A DNA stretch of 64,000 nucleotides from Pseudoalteromonas piratica (lineage in GTDB: Bacteria; Pseudomonadota; Gammaproteobacteria; Enterobacterales; Alteromonadaceae): the NCBI RefSeq assembly GCF_000788395.1, contig NZ_CP009889.1, positions 124,001-188,000 on the forward strand, read 5' to 3'. Below are positions 54,353 through 63,567 of the stretch, in pieces. A program made the translations under genes and the position numbers. Position 1 is the stretch's first letter, and every line of letters begins with the position of its first letter. Below the pieces are notes generated by a model that saw only the letters and a program-made list of their open reading frames with translations, was not told the origin of the DNA and ran no database searches.

Positions 54353-55528
54353 ATGAAAATAATAAAAATGATTACTTTGGTGTTTTTGCTATGTTGTTTG
54401 CATGTAAATGCCGAAACGCTACTTGTTGAAAAACAAACATTTACTACAAAAAACTTTAAAACCTTTGGTGGTAAAAATATTGCCGAAGTAAAGGTAGGTT
54501 TTGAAAGCTACGGCACGCTTAATGCCAAAAAAGACAATGCTATTTTAATTACCCATTTCTTTTCGGGTAATTCGCACGCGGCGGGCAAATATGCCGAAAG
54601 CGATGCGCTACCAGGTTATTGGGATGCGATTATTGGCCCTGGCAAAACCATTGATACCAATAAATATTTTGTCATTAGTGTGGATTCACTTGCCAATGCC
54701 AATGTAAATGATGGTCACACCATTACTACAGGCCCTTCGTCAATTAACCCTGCCACAAACAAACCGTATGGCCTTGATTTTCCAGTGGTGACCATTCGCG
54801 ATTTTGTTAACGTGCAAAAGTTAGTGCTTGAGAGTTTAGGCATAAAAAGACTGCATGCGGTAATGGGCGCATCAATGGGGTCGTTTCAAGCGCTTGAATG
54901 GGCGGTAACCTACCCAGGTTGGGTTGGCAAATTAGTGCATGTGATCGGCGCTGGCCAAATGGATGCATGGAGTGTCTCGGCGCTAGAGCACTGGGCATTG
55001 CCAATTCGTTTAGATAAAAACTGGAATAATGGTGATTACTATGGCAAAGCTGCGCCTATCGACGGGTTAACTGCCACTATGCTCAATATCACCCAAGATG
55101 CAATGCACCCGAATATGTTTGCGCTGAGCTTCCCTAATTTTAAAGTGCTGGATAAAGGGGCACTTAACGATATTCGCACCCAACCTGAGGTAGTGCAAAC
55201 CCTGTTAAGCCGCGCCAAGCTTCGCGCTAAAACACAAGATGCCAACCATGTGCTTTATTTAGTGCGCGCATCGCAGTTGTTTGTAGCGGGCCATCAAGAT
55301 GACTACTTAGCAAGCCTTAGCAAAATTAGCGCGCCAAGTTTAATTATTCCTGCCAGCAAAGATTTATTGCTACGCCCAGAGATGGGTCGTGCCCTTAATA
55401 GCGCATTAAAAGCGCAAGGAAAACAAACCGATTTGGTAGAGCTCACCGGCGATTGGGGTCATTTAGAAGGGGTATTTGCAATCTCAGCACAAAAAGAACG
55501 TATTCAAGAGTTTTTGGAGGCCGAATAG
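54353..55528 (+). CDS. Exported MetX-like alpha/beta hydrolase
   Basis: A 391-residue alpha/beta hydrolase of the homoserine O-acetyltransferase (MetX)-like group, but with an N-terminal signal peptide (about 1-20, ending in HVNA), so it should act in the periplasm. The triad can be placed: S174 in GASMGSFQALEW, D337 in IPASKDLLLRPE and H370 in TGDWGHLEGVF. MetX normally works in the cytoplasm with acetyl-CoA, which is absent from the periplasm, so hydrolysis of an ester is more likely. Lying between the permease and 3-hydroxybutyrate dehydrogenase, it may split 3-hydroxybutyrate oligomers or esters; this is inferred. Its stop overlaps the next start. Confidence 0.82.
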   Translation: MKIIKMITLVFLLCCLHVNAETLLVEKQTFTTKNFKTFGGKNIAEVKVGFESYGTLNAKKDNAILITHFFSGNSHAAGKYAESDALPGYWDAIIGPGKTIDTNKYFVISVDSLANANVNDGHTITTGPSSINPATNKPYGLDFPVVTIRDFVNVQKLVLESLGIKRLHAVMGASMGSFQALEWAVTYPGWVGKLVHVIGAGQMDAWSVSALEHWALPIRLDKNWNNGDYYGKAAPIDGLTATMLNITQDAMHPNMFALSFPNFKVLDKGALNDIRTQPEVVQTLLSRAKLRAKTQDANHVLYLVRASQLFVAGHQDDYLASLSKISAPSLIIPASKDLLLRPEMGRALNSALKAQGKQTDLVELTGDWGHLEGVFAISAQKERIQEFLEAE

Positions 55529-56289
55529 TGAATAAACATATTTTGATCACCGGCGGTGCCAGTGGTATTGGTTTGGGCATGGCAGAAGCACTTGCCGATA
55601 GCGACACCTTAATTACCGTAACCGATTTAAACCAAGAGGCTGCACTTGAGGCGGCAAAAAAACTCAGTTGCAAAGGCTATCACGCGCTTGGTGTAGCACT
55701 AAATGTGACCGATGAAGCTGCGATTATTCAGCTACTTAGCGAGCTGCCTGCACCGGTTGATGTGTTAATTAATAATGCAGGTATTCAACATGTTGCGGCG
55801 CTTGAAGAGTTTCCGCAAAACCAGTGGCGTTTGCTGGTGGATGTAATGCTTACCGGCACGGCACTAATGACCAAAGCGGTATTACCGAGTATGCGCGAGC
55901 GCAATTTTGGCCGCGTGATTAATATTGGCTCAATTCATAGCTTAGTGGCGTCGCGTTTTAAGTCAGCCTATGTGGCGGCCAAGCATGGTTTAGTTGGCTT
56001 TTCGAAAGTGATGGCGTTAGAAACCGCCGAGCACGATATTACCATCAATACCATTTGCCCAGCGTATGTAAAAACCCCGCTCGTTGAAAAGCAAATTGCC
56101 GATCAGGCAAAAAACCATGGCATTAGCGAGCAACAAGTGATTGAGCAAATTATGCTCGCACCCATGCCAAAAAAATCATTTATCGATATTGCAGAAATAG
56201 CCCACACAGTGCGTTTTTTAATGGCAAAAGAGGCGTGCAATATTACCGGGCAAACCTTGGCGCTAGATGGCGGCTGGACCGCACAATAG
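55528..56289 (+). CDS. bdhA: 3-hydroxybutyrate dehydrogenase
   Basis: A 253-residue short-chain dehydrogenase that oxidises (R)-3-hydroxybutyrate to acetoacetate with NAD. The GTG start at 55528 overlaps the previous stop (TAGTG), with GGAGG seven bases upstream; the frame extends further but inside the hydrolase gene. Motifs: cofactor loop TGGASGIGLGMAEAL, NAGIQHVAALEEFP, catalytic Ser in NIGSIHSLVAS, Tyr/Lys in SAYVAAKHGLVGF, and the family-specific ICPAYVKTPLVEKQIADQ. The latter segment separates it from general SDR enzymes. Its product is the substrate of the CoA-transferase encoded next. Confidence 0.95.
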   Translation: MNKHILITGGASGIGLGMAEALADSDTLITVTDLNQEAALEAAKKLSCKGYHALGVALNVTDEAAIIQLLSELPAPVDVLINNAGIQHVAALEEFPQNQWRLLVDVMLTGTALMTKAVLPSMRERNFGRVINIGSIHSLVASRFKSAYVAAKHGLVGFSKVMALETAEHDITINTICPAYVKTPLVEKQIADQAKNHGISEQQVIEQIMLAPMPKKSFIDIAEIAHTVRFLMAKEACNITGQTLALDGGWTAQ

Positions 56290-56298
56290 GAGTTTAAA

Positions 56299-57003
56299 AT
56301 GGCAGGATTTAATAAGGTAGTTTCAAGTTACAGAGAGGCAATGGCTGGGCTCGAAGATGGCATGACGGTAATTGCGGGCGGTTTTGGCCTGTGTGGTATT
56401 CCAGAAGGTTTAATTAGCGAAATTAAGCGCCAACAAACTAAAGCGCTTACGGTCGTTTCAAACAACTGTGGTGTTGATGGCTTTGGTTTGGGCATTTTGC
56501 TTGAAGACAAGCAAATAAAAAAAATGGTGTCATCGTATGTGGGTGAAAACGCTTTATTTGAGCAGCAACTATTGGCGGGTGAATTGGAGGTACAACTTAC
56601 TCCACAAGGCACGTTGGCTGAAAAAATGCGTGCAGGTGGTGCAGGTATTCCGGCATTTTATACGGCAACAGGTGTGGGTACTTTAGTTGCCGAAGGTAAA
56701 GAAATTAAACAATTTAATGGCCGCGATTATTTGCTCGAGCCAAGTATTGTTGGTGATTTTGCCATTATTAAAGCGTGGAAAGCTGACCGCTATGGCAACA
56801 GTGTTTATCGCCATACTGCAATGAACTTTAACCCCATGGCAGCTACCGCAGGCAAAATTACCGTGGTAGAAGCAGAAGAAATTGTGGAACCTGGTGAGCT
56901 AGCGCCAAGCGAAATTCATACCCCAGGTATTTATGTAAACCGCGTTATTAAAGGTGAATTTGAAAAACGCATTGAGCGTGTTGTGACACAGGAGCAAAAC
57001 TAA
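56299..57003 (+). CDS. scoA: 3-oxoacid CoA-transferase subunit A
   Basis: A 234-residue subunit of succinyl-CoA:3-ketoacid CoA-transferase, which activates acetoacetate to acetoacetyl-CoA. Signatures: [19 protein letters not shown] near residue 20, [32 protein letters not shown] and [19 protein letters not shown]. Length is normal. It lies nine bases after bdhA, and its stop overlaps the start of subunit B (TAATG), consistent with equal production of both. Confidence 0.95.
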   Translation: MAGFNKVVSSYREAMAGLEDGMTVIAGGFGLCGIPEGLISEIKRQQTKALTVVSNNCGVDGFGLGILLEDKQIKKMVSSYVGENALFEQQLLAGELEVQLTPQGTLAEKMRAGGAGIPAFYTATGVGTLVAEGKEIKQFNGRDYLLEPSIVGDFAIIKAWKADRYGNSVYRHTAMNFNPMAATAGKITVVEAEEIVEPGELAPSEIHTPGIYVNRVIKGEFEKRIERVVTQEQN

Positions 57004-57662
57004 TGGCGTTAACCAGAGAACAAATTGCACAGCGTGTGGCACGTGAACTTGAAGACGGTTTTTACGTAAACCTTGGCATTGGTATTCCAACACTTGTGGC
57101 AAACTTTGTGCCTGAGGGCATCGAAGTGATGCTGCAATCAGAAAATGGCTTACTTGGCATGGGTCCTTATCCAACAAAAGATCAAGTAGACGCCGATATG
57201 ATAAACGCCGGTAAAGAAACCGTAACCGCAGCTACAGGCGCTGCTATTTTTAGCTCGGCAGAAAGTTTTGCCATGATCCGCGGCGGTCATGTTGATTTAA
57301 CCGTGTTAGGTGCATTCGAAGTGGATCAGCAGGGCAATATTGCCAGCTGGATGATCCCAAAAAAATTGGTCAAGGGCATGGGCGGCGCAATGGATTTAGT
57401 GGCAGGTGCCAAAAACATTATTTGTGTAATGACCCACGCGAACAAACACGGCGAGTCCAAATTACTTAGCCATTGCAGCCTACCGCTAACAGGGGTTAAC
57501 TGCATTAATAAAATTGTTACCGATTTAGCTGTGCTAGAAGTAAAAGACGGTGCATTCCATTTACTAGAGCGCGCACCGGGCATAAGTGTGGATGAAATCA
57601 TCAGCAAAACCCAAGGCAAGTTAGTGGTGCCAGAATGTGTGCCTGAAATGGTGTTTAGTTAA
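57003..57662 (+). CDS. scoB: 3-oxoacid CoA-transferase subunit B
   Basis: A 219-residue catalytic subunit. The nucleophilic glutamate is E47 in LQSENGLLGMGPYP; other family segments are GFYVNLGIGIPTLVANF, MIRGGHVDLTVLGAFEVD and NWMIP-like SWMIPKKLVKGMGGAMDL. Together with ScoA it makes acetoacetyl-CoA, which thiolase would cut to acetyl-CoA; no thiolase gene lies in the window. It is the last gene of the operon and is followed by a strong terminator. Confidence 0.95.
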   Translation: MALTREQIAQRVARELEDGFYVNLGIGIPTLVANFVPEGIEVMLQSENGLLGMGPYPTKDQVDADMINAGKETVTAATGAAIFSSAESFAMIRGGHVDLTVLGAFEVDQQGNIASWMIPKKLVKGMGGAMDLVAGAKNIICVMTHANKHGESKLLSHCSLPLTGVNCINKIVTDLAVLEVKDGAFHLLERAPGISVDEIISKTQGKLVVPECVPEMVFS

Positions 57663-57688
57663 ATTAATTTCCAGTTGTAGCGCAAAAT

Positions 57689-57717
57689 AAAAGGGGAACG
57701 TAATAGTTCCCCTTTTT
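57689..57717. terminator. Bidirectional terminator after scoB
   Basis: AAAAGGGGAAC and GTTCCCCTTTT form an eleven-base stem with a six-base loop, flanked by A and T runs. It serves the convergent scoB and DUF4340 genes. Confidence 0.92.
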
Positions 57718-57736
57718 ATCGAAACATGCAATCAAA

Positions 57737-58813
57737 CTATTCTGATGTTTCAGTATCGGTTTGTTGGCCCGTTTCCTGACTCAATTGCTGCGAATTTTCG
57801 TCATCATCTGGGGTAATGAAAAAGTCATTGGCATTGATTTTAGCCAGGTTGTCAAACTGCGCTTTGCCAAGGCTAAACCAAGGTGCAAAGTCGCTGCGTT
57901 TTACATAATAGCTGTCTTCATGTTGAGCAAACTCAAAGTCGAACTGCTTTCCGTCGGCATCTTTCACGCTGAGCTTTTCAATCTCTGCAAAAGCAATTTC
58001 TTGCTCGGCGATTGCTGTGACCGTTAAACTCGAAAATTGCGCAAGCAGCTCATCAATACGCTCGGTATCGAGTGTTTGACCTTCAGGCAATTTTGCAGGC
58101 GCCTTAACTTGCCATATGGTTTCAATATGGGTCTTTGAGCTGGCGTTTGCATTTATGATATCTGGTAAGGCAGCGCTTTTATCTGTGATAGACTCAGTGC
58201 GTTTGTCTAGGTCAACATCTTGCTGTACTTGGGTTTTTTCAAACGCTAATCCTGCTTGGCTGATTTCGCTGATATCTTTTACCGACAGCAATGACTTACT
58301 CAACCAATCATTTTTATCGACACTAAGCTGATAGCCGCTGAACTCTATGGTGAACACATCGTTATTGTCGCCATTACGCACGTAGAGCTTTTTAAAGCTG
58401 GGTGACTCACCTAACAATATGTCAACTTTATCATCACCAAGCTTGTAGGTAATGCGTTTTTCGAAATTGTCATCGGCCACTTTAAAACGTTCGTGACTAG
58501 CTTCAGTGCGTGACACAGGCCAATTCACCTTGCTGTTGATTAAAGTGTCGGTTAGAGCTGACACTTTATAATCAAGTAAAGGTAAATTTGGGTAATCAGC
58601 CAAATGCCAATCTTCACCGTTCTTCACCAATGTAAGCGGCTTATCATTATCACCTTCTTGTAAGGTAATTTCGTTGATGGTTTGCTGTTCTAGGCTTAAC
58701 AATGACACTGGCGCTTGTGTTTCAAAGCTATTTTGGCCGTTATAAAATAGTGCGCCAGCTAAAATCACTTGTGCGCCTAAAACCACAGATAAAATAGTTA
58801 CTGCTTTATTCAT
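57737..58813 (-). CDS. DUF4340-domain membrane-anchored protein
   Basis: A 358-residue protein with one N-terminal membrane anchor (about 5-25) and a large external part of DUF4340 type, made of repeated beta-rich units (SLLSLEQQTINEITLQEGDN, RFKVADDNFEKRITYKLGDD). The C-terminus is acidic and Gln/Thr-rich. DUF4340 proteins are commonly encoded with Gld-like ABC exporters, as here, but their role is not known. The gene starts ten bases after the permease/GldG fusion gene and is the last of the operon. Confidence 0.85.
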   Translation of the reverse strand: MNKAVTILSVVLGAQVILAGALFYNGQNSFETQAPVSLLSLEQQTINEITLQEGDNDKPLTLVKNGEDWHLADYPNLPLLDYKVSALTDTLINSKVNWPVSRTEASHERFKVADDNFEKRITYKLGDDKVDILLGESPSFKKLYVRNGDNNDVFTIEFSGYQLSVDKNDWLSKSLLSVKDISEISQAGLAFEKTQVQQDVDLDKRTESITDKSAALPDIINANASSKTHIETIWQVKAPAKLPEGQTLDTERIDELLAQFSSLTVTAIAEQEIAFAEIEKLSVKDADGKQFDFEFAQHEDSYYVKRSDFAPWFSLGKAQFDNLAKINANDFFITPDDDENSQQLSQETGQQTDTETSE

Positions 58814-58823
58814 GGTTGCACTC

Positions 58824-61757
58824 CTATTGCGAAATCCAAGTTAAATACTCACGCTGCTTGCGCTTTCTTCGTTGACGATCAAATAGGGCTAAGCCCATTA
58901 ACAATGTGAATGCCAGCGCATAGTTACCGTATTCCCATATAAGCTGCTGGTCGTGCTCCATCGGTGGTAGGGTGCGATTGAAATTGCCGCGCGCGCGAAT
59001 GCTCATTAACGCTCGGTCTTCTAGCGACCAATCCACGGCGTTCATCATCAGCTGCAAACTATTTAAATAATCGTTTTGCGATACGCCTGCGGTCAGTTGC
59101 AGCACTTGGTCTTGTACAAAGTCGTTTGAACTGAACAAGATAATGCGTGCACTGTCTGGCGCATGTTTAATCACACTGCTGACATCAAACTGTGTGTCGC
59201 TCTGGGCTTCACTGTTTTCAGACTCATTCTCAACGTCGTCAGCCGATGCATCGCTTTGAGAATTGGACTCTTTGGCAGCTAAAAGCGGAGAGTTTTTATC
59301 AGCAAAGTATGAGGTAAATTTACCTTGTGCCATCACACCCATTAACTGCTTCGCGGTGTCACCTTCTGAGATGTAACTAGTCTCGCCTTGCGCGTTTAGC
59401 TGCGGCATCACATCAAGAGACGATGACGTCCACGCTTTGTCAGAGCTTTCAATCAATTTAGTGAAAGTTATATTGTCTTTATTCTCTGCAAGTATAATGG
59501 GCGATGACCAAGCCATTGTCAGTTGCGGTAGTTCAGAGGTGATTAAACTGTCTTGATTTAATCCATCACGGATATCTGCAAAGTACGGGTAATCCAACAT
59601 ACGCATTTCTTGCAACTGGAAACCTCCAACATTACGGGTCACCGGAATTGGGAATGCCGCATTGGTGGCATCCATCACTAGGCTGTTTTCAATGTTTAAA
59701 CCATGGTGCGCCAACCAGTCTGTTAGCCCACTGTCGACTGAGCTCATATTCAAACTGCCACCAGCAAGATTGATGCTATAAGGCGACGTTGCTGCGATCA
59801 CTGTCCCACCTTTCATTAAGAATTGGTCTACAGCAAATAACTGTTTCTCGTCCAGTGATTTAGGCGCAACAAGCATTAGGATGTCGGCTTCACCCGATAC
59901 ACTGCCATCGCTTAAATCTTCATTGATGATGTTCAGCTCACTGCCTAGCATGCGCTCTAGCTCTCTAAAGCTGCTGCTTGGCATGCCGTAGCCATAGCTT
60001 GGGGCTGAAGCGGGTTTTACCAGCGCTAAGTTTTTCGTGAACCCTGATGCAAACCGCTTAATTGCCGCATCGAGGTTGCGTTCAAAGCTTGCGTCGCTAA
60101 AGTCATCCAGAGGAATTTGTACGATTTGATCTTCGCCCGCCAAAGTCAGGTAAAAGTAGAAGGTTTGATCTGAGAAAAAGCTGGTTGCCATTGGCTCAAA
60201 GCCATAGTCTTCGGCTATCTGAGTTGCAACTTTACCACCTTCGGCTTCTGGCTCGATAAAATTAACTGCCAGCTTATTGTAAGACGTGGCTTGCACATCA
60301 TTTAAATGCTTTTCAATGCCTTGCTTTAAGGTTTGTAATTGCTCAGGCAATTTGTCATTTGCCGACACATACGCGTTAAACGTCAGTGTTTGCTTCACAG
60401 TGTCGAATAAGTTACCACCGCTTTGATAGTTTTGCAGTACGGTTTTAATCGCGCGGGTAATGTCGTGTTCAGGGTTACGTAACAGCACTTCAACATCTGA
60501 CTCAGCGCGGGCATTAACCTCAATTAAATCCCTAAACCCTAATACTTGATGCTCGTCGCCGTATTGCACCAGAATATTAAAATAAGAGCTGACAATTGAC
60601 GCTTGATAACGGTCGGCCACTTGGAACGGCATTGGTTTAATGCCAAATTGGGTGTTAGCTTCTTCTTCAAGCTCAGGGTGCATTTGCGGGTCAATAAACT
60701 CAACGCGCACTCTGCCATCGGCAACAACTTCGTACTCTTGTAATAAGTCTTTCACTTGGGGCACCAATGGCGCTAGTAACGGGTGGGTTTTATTGCTGAA
60801 ATATCCTCGGATCAACATAGGCTCTTGTAATTGCGCCAAATAAGACTCAGTTGCCTCAGAAATCGAGTATTGTTTGCCTGCGGTGGTGTCTAAACGCAAT
60901 TGTGGTAACTGACTGAGCCACACGTTAGCTGTGAGTAAATTTACTACTAGCAAGCCTGTCACTCGTTGCCAGGTTTTATGGTGCCTTGATTGTATATTTG
61001 CTTTATTGTCGTTTTTCGCCCAGCGCTCTTGCTCTAAAAAGTAAGTATTTAAAGCTAAGAACACCAAAGTTAACGACACATAATACACCAAGTCTCGCAC
61101 ATCAATGACACCACGGGTGATGTCGTCAAAGCGCGCACCGGTGCCGAGTTGTCTTAAAAATTCAGCCCCTTGATGGGAGAAAAAGTCGGTGATCGCAGCA
61201 GTACCAATAAAGTAAAAAATACCACCAATTACACATGCGGTGATCAAACTGACTATTTGATTGTCACTGCGCGCTGATACCGCTAAACCAATGGAAATAT
61301 AGGCACTGCCCAGTAACAACACCGCCAAATAACCCGAAATAACAGGGCCCCAGTCTAACTCGCCTAAAAAACTAACGGTGATCGGTAAAGGCAATGTGAT
61401 TACTAACGCAATCGCCAACAGAGCCAAGCAGCCTAAAAACTTGCCTAGCACAAAATGCCACAAGGGCACCGATAAGGTATGCACGTATTCAATGGTGCCG
61501 CTGCGTCGCTCTTCACTCCAAAGCTTCATGGTTAAGGTTGCCGATAGAAAGATAAGCAGAATGGGCATCCACTCAAACATCGGGCGCACATCGGCAATGT
61601 TACGAGAGAAAAATGCCTCAGCCCAAAAGAAGATAAACAAGGTTAACGACACAAATGCGCCAATAAACAAGTAAGCTATGGGCGATGAGAAAAATAGCGC
61701 GATTTCTTTTTGCGCAATACGAACAGCATTAAACTGCGCTGATTGACTAGGCTGCAT
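58824..61757 (-). CDS. ABC permease fused to GldG-like domain
   Basis: A 977-residue membrane protein. Residues about 1-255 form an ABC-2 permease with six helices like GldF (IAQKEIALFFSSPIAYLFIG at the N-terminus). A further helix near 265-285 leads into a large external GldG-like region (about 290-930; YSISEATESYLAQLQEPMLI, DILMLVAPKSLDEKQLFAVD), and a last helix lies near 945-965 before a basic tail (RQRRKRKQR). In Bacteroidetes GldF and GldG are separate; here they are fused. In non-gliding bacteria the substrate of this exporter is unknown. It overlaps the ATPase gene by 11 bases. Confidence 0.88.
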   Translation of the reverse strand: MQPSQSAQFNAVRIAQKEIALFFSSPIAYLFIGAFVSLTLFIFFWAEAFFSRNIADVRPMFEWMPILLIFLSATLTMKLWSEERRSGTIEYVHTLSVPLWHFVLGKFLGCLALLAIALVITLPLPITVSFLGELDWGPVISGYLAVLLLGSAYISIGLAVSARSDNQIVSLITACVIGGIFYFIGTAAITDFFSHQGAEFLRQLGTGARFDDITRGVIDVRDLVYYVSLTLVFLALNTYFLEQERWAKNDNKANIQSRHHKTWQRVTGLLVVNLLTANVWLSQLPQLRLDTTAGKQYSISEATESYLAQLQEPMLIRGYFSNKTHPLLAPLVPQVKDLLQEYEVVADGRVRVEFIDPQMHPELEEEANTQFGIKPMPFQVADRYQASIVSSYFNILVQYGDEHQVLGFRDLIEVNARAESDVEVLLRNPEHDITRAIKTVLQNYQSGGNLFDTVKQTLTFNAYVSANDKLPEQLQTLKQGIEKHLNDVQATSYNKLAVNFIEPEAEGGKVATQIAEDYGFEPMATSFFSDQTFYFYLTLAGEDQIVQIPLDDFSDASFERNLDAAIKRFASGFTKNLALVKPASAPSYGYGMPSSSFRELERMLGSELNIINEDLSDGSVSGEADILMLVAPKSLDEKQLFAVDQFLMKGGTVIAATSPYSINLAGGSLNMSSVDSGLTDWLAHHGLNIENSLVMDATNAAFPIPVTRNVGGFQLQEMRMLDYPYFADIRDGLNQDSLITSELPQLTMAWSSPIILAENKDNITFTKLIESSDKAWTSSSLDVMPQLNAQGETSYISEGDTAKQLMGVMAQGKFTSYFADKNSPLLAAKESNSQSDASADDVENESENSEAQSDTQFDVSSVIKHAPDSARIILFSSNDFVQDQVLQLTAGVSQNDYLNSLQLMMNAVDWSLEDRALMSIRARGNFNRTLPPMEHDQQLIWEYGNYALAFTLLMGLALFDRQRRKRKQREYLTWISQ

Positions 61758-62700
61758 GCGCGGCTCCTCCCTTAGTGTTATTCGCGGTTGCGACGAATTC
61801 GTCGTTATTGATTTGGTTAAAGACGGTTTCTAGGTCACGTTTTTGCGGGTAAATGGCAAACAATTGCGCGCCACTTTCAATAATGGTGTTGCTGATAGTG
61901 GCCGCTACTTGCTGCATGTTCGACTTGTCTTCTAAACTCACGATGAATTTTTGCGGCTCGTGTTCAACAGCAAAAATGCCTTTGATGTCGGTGAGCTTTT
62001 TCACTTCTGCTAAGTCGCTTTCGACCACCAGCTGTTTGCTTCGCTGCAATGCTTCGAGTTGTTCATCGAGCACCAGTTGCCCCGATTTCAAGATCAACAC
62101 ACGATCACATAAAGCATTCACCTCTTGCATAATATGGGTTGATAGAATCACCGTGGCTTTTTTGGCTATGTCTTTAATCAGCTCACGCATATGCTGTGTT
62201 TGCTCTGGGTCGAGGCCATTGGTTGGCTCATCCAAAATCAATAGTTTTGGTTGCCCCAAAATAGCTTGTGCCACACCCACACGCTGCTTATAACCTCGCG
62301 ATAAGGTTTCGATGGGTGCCAATAATTTTGCAGATAAATCCGTAGCTTTGATGGCACGTTTAATCTCAGCTACTTTAGTGTTGCCCTTTAACCCTTTTAA
62401 ATCTGCGGCGTAATCTAGGTACTCGGCCACGCTCATTTCTGGGTAGACGGGCAAACTTTCGGGTAAATAACCAAGTTGGCTTTGAAGTTTTTTTGGGTCT
62501 TTAGAAAGCGTTACGCCATCTAAGCTGACGTCGCCAGTGTCGGCTTCAAGATAGCCACTGATCATTTTCATTATGGTGGTTTTACCCGCGCCGTTGTGCC
62601 CAAGCAGCCCGATAATTTCACCTTTTTGGATTTTAAAACTCACAGAATCTACAGCTTTAAAACTGCCATAGCTGCGAGTTAAATTACTCACCTCTAACAT
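61747..62700 (-). CDS. ABC transporter ATPase (GldA-like)
   Basis: A 317-residue ATPase, first gene of the three-gene exporter operon. Walker A is GLLGHNGAGKTTIMKMIS, the signature is LSRGYKQRVGVAQAIL, and Walker B is LLILDEPTNGLDPEQ with the switch histidine in ILSTHIMQEV. The C-terminal extension (about 220-317) is usual for exporters of the ABC-2 type such as GldA. Its product must pair with the permease encoded next. The gene ends overlapping the start of the permease gene, so translation is coupled. Confidence 0.94.
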   Translation of the reverse strand: MLEVSNLTRSYGSFKAVDSVSFKIQKGEIIGLLGHNGAGKTTIMKMISGYLEADTGDVSLDGVTLSKDPKKLQSQLGYLPESLPVYPEMSVAEYLDYAADLKGLKGNTKVAEIKRAIKATDLSAKLLAPIETLSRGYKQRVGVAQAILGQPKLLILDEPTNGLDPEQTQHMRELIKDIAKKATVILSTHIMQEVNALCDRVLILKSGQLVLDEQLEALQRSKQLVVESDLAEVKKLTDIKGIFAVEHEPQKFIVSLEDKSNMQQVAATISNTIIESGAQLFAIYPQKRDLETVFNQINNDEFVATANNTKGGAAHAA

Positions 62701-63039
62701 GGAAGTCTCCGAATTAAGCTTATTACTGGTTGTTTATAAATAGATTTTTATTTGAAAAGAGTGCTTGAGATGTTATCGAAAAATACATTGTTATTATCTC
62801 CATAGTTGCAGGGTAAATTCCCCAAACAAAGTAAAGAACGAATCGTATTTTCTGATATGGGCAAATTAAAAAAGTTCAAGAGGGAGTGGTTATTTTTTGT
62901 TGCAATATCAAGTTAGGCAATAGAGCTAACCATAAATAGCGGAAGTTGACGAGTTTGCCTGTGTTGAAAACTGCTTATTTATCTTTAGTTTCAGCAAAAG
63001 GAGGTGGGGGCTAACAGATAAACAATACTTTCCAGCGTG
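62701..63039 (-). promoter_or_regulatory. Intergenic region upstream of the ABC operon
   Basis: About 340 bases between the ATPase start and the end of the STAS-like gene. The operon promoter should be at its left end. I see no ORF with a ribosome binding site and no strong hairpin. No clear terminator of the STAS-like gene was found. Confidence 0.4.
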
Positions 63040-63444
63040 TTAACATTTAGCTAATTGTGCTTTAAGCCAGCTTTCAGCCTCGTCTAATGTTTCAAAAAAC
63101 GCGATATTTTGTTGTTTAAGCGCGGGTGTTCGCGCGAGTAAGATTTGCTTGGTAACATTGTTATCAATGATAAAGGCTTTTGCAATAATCGCCTGTTGAT
63201 TTAACCATTCATTGTACTTATCGAGTGCTTGATATGCGTCTGGCGTGCCCCCTTCGATTTCAAGGTTATTAATTAGCATGGCGAAGGGTTGATTTTGAAA
63301 GCTGTTTACGAGACGTTTAATTTCATTTGCGTAATTTAGCACCGCTGTTTCATTAAAACTACCAATAAATGCAGCCGAAATAATACGTTCATCAATTAAA
63401 TTGATTTCACATTTTCCGTGGCGGTTAGCAGCAATAGACTTCAT
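63040..63444 (-). CDS. Small STAS-like protein of unknown function
   Basis: A 134-residue soluble protein starting MKSIAANRHGKCEINLIDE. The alternating beta and alpha pattern (IISAAFIGSFNETAVLNYAN, FAMLINNLEIEGGTPDAYQA, IAKAFIIDNNVTKQI, NIAFFETLDEAESWLKAQ) recalls the SpoIIAA/STAS-like fold found in many marine bacteria. The final FETLDEAESWL is characteristic of that group. I used the ATG at 63444; a TTG further upstream keeps the frame open. There is no strong ribosome binding site. Function is unknown. Confidence 0.75.
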   Translation of the reverse strand: MKSIAANRHGKCEINLIDERIISAAFIGSFNETAVLNYANEIKRLVNSFQNQPFAMLINNLEIEGGTPDAYQALDKYNEWLNQQAIIAKAFIIDNNVTKQILLARTPALKQQNIAFFETLDEAESWLKAQLAKC

Positions 63445-63532
63445 AAACAAACTACAAAAAGATAAATACTAAGTGTAACGGAAAAATAGCGATAAGAAAG
63501 TTAGCAATTGGTGTTAGATAGCAGGAGGAGCT

Positions 63533-63555
63533 GAGGCAAGTAGATTACTTGCCTC
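63533..63555. other. Hairpin downstream of the cold-shock gene
   Basis: GAGGCAAGTA and TACTTGCCTC form a perfect ten-base stem with a three-base loop, 12 bases beyond the cold-shock stop codon. No T-run follows on the minus strand, so a terminator role is uncertain. Confidence 0.5.
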
Positions 63556-63567
63556 CGGAATTTTTGC

